Part shown: in pieces, positions 5,249 through 6,806 of the stretch
Layout of the letters: every line of letters begins with the position of its first letter
Position numbering within the stretch: position 1 is the stretch's first letter
Source: Actinomycetota bacterium
Lineage (GTDB): Bacteria; Desulfobacterota; Deferrimicrobia; Deferrimicrobiales; Deferrimicrobiaceae
Length of the DNA: 6,806 nucleotides
NCBI GenBank assembly: GCA_016844415.1
Contig: JAENIX010000046.1
Span: 1 to 6,806 of the forward strand
Reading direction: 5' to 3'
Notes under the pieces: model-generated
The model's input: the letters and a program-made list of their open reading frames with translations, nothing else
What the model was told of the DNA's origin: nothing
Databases searched by the model: none
Program-made: the position numbers and the translations under genes

Positions 5249-6616
5249 ATGACGCAGGAAGTCGCTGCAACAAGCCAGATTGTAATGGGGACGCCATTTT
5301 GGATAGCAACGGCCATTTTTCTCCTGGCGTACGGTCTGATCGTAACAGAGAAGATACATAAGACAATCGTAGCGATTTTTGGTGCGTCACTAATGATTGT
5401 GCTGAGGATAGTTACTCAGGAAGACGCTTTTCATTCCATGGAGTTAGGGATCGACTGGAATGTCATATTCTTGCTGGTAAGCATGATGATCATCATCAAC
5501 ATCATGAAGCCTACCGGTGTGTTCGAGTATATCGCAATAAAAAGCGCCAAAGTAGCAAAGGGAGAACCGTTTAAGATTATGGCGATATTTTCCGCTGTAA
5601 CTGCATTCTTATCTGCATTTTTAGACAATGTGACGACAGTACTCCTGATTGCTCCTGTTACATTGCTGATCTGTCAGGACCTTGAGCTTGATGTGGTGCC
5701 TTTCCTCATAACAGAAGCCCTGGCATCGAACATTGGAGGCACAGCTACACTTATTGGCGATCCGCCGAACATCATGATTGCCTCAAAGGCTCAATTGGAC
5801 TTCATGGCTTTTGTTTACAACCTCGCACCGGTAATCATCGTCGTACTCATAGCATATATAATATCATTAAAATTCATATTTGGCAAGAAGATGCATGTAA
5901 AAGAGGAGTTAAGGCAAAAGATTATGGCGATGAACGAAAATGATGCGATAAAAGACCCTGTGTTATTGAAGAAATCCCTTGTCGTCCTTGCCATTACCAT
6001 AGGAGGATTTGTAACACACGGGATGCTCCATTTTCAGCCTGCAACCATCGCCCTCTTTGGTGCTGGACTTCTGCTCCTGATCTCTGGAACGAAAGAGCCC
6101 CACCACATCCTTGCCGAGGCAGAATGGGGCACGCTCTTTTTCTTTATTGGACTGTTTATTATCATCGGAGGTGTTGTAAAGGTAGGGCTTATAAAGTGGA
6201 TGTCCATTAAAGTCCTTGAGGTTACACAAGGGAACCTTCTTGGTACCAGCATGATCGTAATGTGGTTTTCAGCGTTTGCATCAGCATTTATCGACAACAT
6301 CCCTTATGTTGCCACGATGAACCCGTTGATTATCGATATGGCGAAACAGCTCTGGCCAAACCTTTCAGGCATACAACTTTTGCACCATCCCGACCTGATG
6401 CCTATGTGGTGGTCACTCGCACTGGGCGCATGTCTCGGTGGAAACGGGACGGCCATCGGCGCATCCGCAAATGTTATCGTCGTCGGCATGGCGGAGAAGA
6501 TGGGAAGTCCGATATCCTTCAAAAAGTTTATGCTTTATGGCATGCCGTTGATGATCGAATCGGTCATTATCTGTACGGCATATGTGTGGTTGAGGTACTA
6601 TGTGCTGAAGATATAG
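5249..6616 (+). CDS. ArsB/NhaD-type ion transporter (SLC13/IT superfamily permease)
   Basis: This 455-residue polytopic inner-membrane protein is full length, with around ten hydrophobic segments. The two-fold pseudosymmetry of the ion transporter superfamily is visible. The first half has AFLDNVTTVLLIAPV (about 123-137) and GGTATLIGDPPNIMI (163-177), the signature of the ArsB/P-protein/NhaD group. The second half has EWGTLFFFIGLFII (292-305), FIDNIPYVATMNPL (347-360) and GGNGTAIGASANVIVVG (397-413). A charged cytoplasmic linker (about 211-245) joins the halves. Relatives move arsenite, Na+/H+ or organic and inorganic anions; substrate cannot be read from sequence, and no ars genes are adjacent. 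The start is fixed by AGGAGG 6 nt before ATG and a stop just upstream in frame (5228-5230). Base composition is clearly lower in GC than nadE (25 of 60 bases in 5461-5520 against 44 of 60 in 3841-3900), with many ATA, AAA and ATT codons, indicating acquisition from another lineage. It has no partner gene in the window. Confidence 0.9.
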   Translation: MTQEVAATSQIVMGTPFWIATAIFLLAYGLIVTEKIHKTIVAIFGASLMIVLRIVTQEDAFHSMELGIDWNVIFLLVSMMIIINIMKPTGVFEYIAIKSAKVAKGEPFKIMAIFSAVTAFLSAFLDNVTTVLLIAPVTLLICQDLELDVVPFLITEALASNIGGTATLIGDPPNIMIASKAQLDFMAFVYNLAPVIIVVLIAYIISLKFIFGKKMHVKEELRQKIMAMNENDAIKDPVLLKKSLVVLAITIGGFVTHGMLHFQPATIALFGAGLLLLISGTKEPHHILAEAEWGTLFFFIGLFIIIGGVVKVGLIKWMSIKVLEVTQGNLLGTSMIVMWFSAFASAFIDNIPYVATMNPLIIDMAKQLWPNLSGIQLLHHPDLMPMWWSLALGACLGGNGTAIGASANVIVVGMAEKMGSPISFKKFMLYGMPLMIESVIICTAYVWLRYYVLKI

Positions 6617-6754
6617 TCTTTCGCGAAGATGCCCCCGGCCAGGGACCCTACGGTCCACAATAAGGCGACCGGGGGGCCGGACCTCCTCCATCTACCCCTT
6701 CCGTCACAACACCCGGCGTGTGCCTTGGTTTCGGGTTGCATCCCATCTCCTGGC
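6617..6754. other. GC-rich spacer after the transporter; no supported gene
   Basis: Composition returns to GC-rich directly after the transporter stop. A short hairpin GGACC (6634 region) with GGTCC lies about 30 nt downstream of the stop but has no U-tract, so it is not a confident terminator. On the minus strand the frame ending TAG at 6598 reads PPVALLWTVGSLAGGIFAKDY here, which looks membrane-like, but it has no supported start and its last residues overlap the transporter. I see no firm feature. Confidence 0.4.
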
Positions 6755-6763
6755 ATGTATACT
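6736..6763 (+). promoter_or_regulatory. Probable promoter of the gene starting at 6791
   Basis: TATACT (6758-6763) matches the -10 consensus at 5 of 6 positions. TTGCAT (6736-6741) lies 16 nt upstream and matches the -35 at its first three positions. The predicted start site would be around 6770, about 20 nt before the GTG. The -10 box sits inside the palindrome at 6755-6771. Confidence 0.5.
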
Positions 6764-6771
6764 GTATACAT
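6755..6771. promoter_or_regulatory. Perfect 17-bp palindromic operator ATGTATAC-T-GTATACAT
   Basis: Two perfect 8-bp half-sites flank a single central T at 6763. The site overlaps the -10 box and lies 20 nt before the GTG start at 6791, the placement expected for a repressor operator. GTATAC-centred palindromes are common binding sites of GntR-family regulators, often autoregulatory, so the gene that begins at 6791 or the regulator itself could be of that type. The palindrome is seen directly; the regulator identity is inference. Confidence 0.6.
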
Positions 6772-6790
6772 ACGGCGGAGGAGTCGGGGA

Positions 6791-6806
6791 GTGAACGCGC
6801 ACAAAA
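6791..6806 (+). CDS. Start of an unidentified gene (only 5 codons in window)
   Basis: GTG at 6791 is preceded by GGAGGAG (6777-6783) with 7 nt spacing, a near-ideal ribosome site, and by a promoter with an overlapping palindrome. The peptide begins MNAHK and runs off the window. Too little is visible to name it. The operator arrangement would fit an autoregulated transcription factor, but that is a guess. Confidence 0.6.

Noticed and set aside
4880..6650. Search for terminal inverted repeats or target duplications around the transporter gene
   Set aside because: Comparing both flanks by eye shows only short partial matches (such as CCGGT near both ends), not enough to call an insertion sequence or transposon.
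6598..6804. Minus-strand frame ending in PPVALLWTVGSLAGGIFAKDY followed by IFST
   Set aside because: The N-terminal part is Arg/Cys-rich noise over the promoter and operator of the next gene, and the C-terminus overlaps the transporter gene; at most a remnant.
1..6806. tRNA, rRNA or CRISPR array
   Set aside because: No cloverleaf-like segments, rRNA motifs or regularly spaced repeats were recognised; the only tandem repeats are within the FecR-like gene and the csp leader.

Overview
The window looks like a bacterial chromosome segment from a GC-rich Gram-negative organism. The protein set (an NFACT/RqcH-type protein, a FecR-domain exported protein with a Trp/Tyr/Pro-rich module, a CspA-type cold shock protein and a glutamine-dependent NAD synthetase) would fit a Desulfuromonadota/Geobacter-like or related 'deltaproteobacterial' lineage. 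That placement is an inference from style; no marker gene here proves it.

Layout. Positions 2-286 (+) are the 3' end of an NFACT/RqcH-like ribosome quality control gene. Positions 361-2433 (-) hold an exported FecR-domain protein with a repetitive Pro/Lys/Glu-rich tail and, 78 nt downstream of it, a 25-codon membrane miniprotein ORF that is easy to miss. Positions 2571-2851 (-) hold a cold shock gene with a strong intrinsic terminator. Positions 3014-4633 (-) are nadE. Positions 4703-4880 (+), divergent from nadE, are the first ~57 codons of an MFS transporter that is broken off. Positions ~4880-5215 are a mosaic of gene scraps. Positions 5249-6616 (+) are a complete ArsB/NhaD-type (SLC13-like) membrane transporter that is much AT-richer than its surroundings. 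Positions 6617-6806 return to GC-rich DNA and end with a palindromic operator, a promoter and the GTG start of another gene.

The left two thirds are mostly ordinary housekeeping and envelope genes: nadE makes NAD, csp is an RNA chaperone, RqcH rescues stalled ribosomes, and the FecR-like protein is probably periplasmic or surface-associated. The right third is the unusual part. A compositionally foreign transporter gene sits immediately behind a truncated MFS gene and unrelated coding remnants, which looks like a lateral acquisition at a rearranged site (or, less interestingly, an assembly join). No RNA genes, CRISPR array or intact insertion sequence were found. I see no clear multi-gene undescribed system; the best candidates for something new are the 25-aa miniprotein next to the FecR-like gene, the junction region 4860-5248, and the palindromic operator at 6755-6771.
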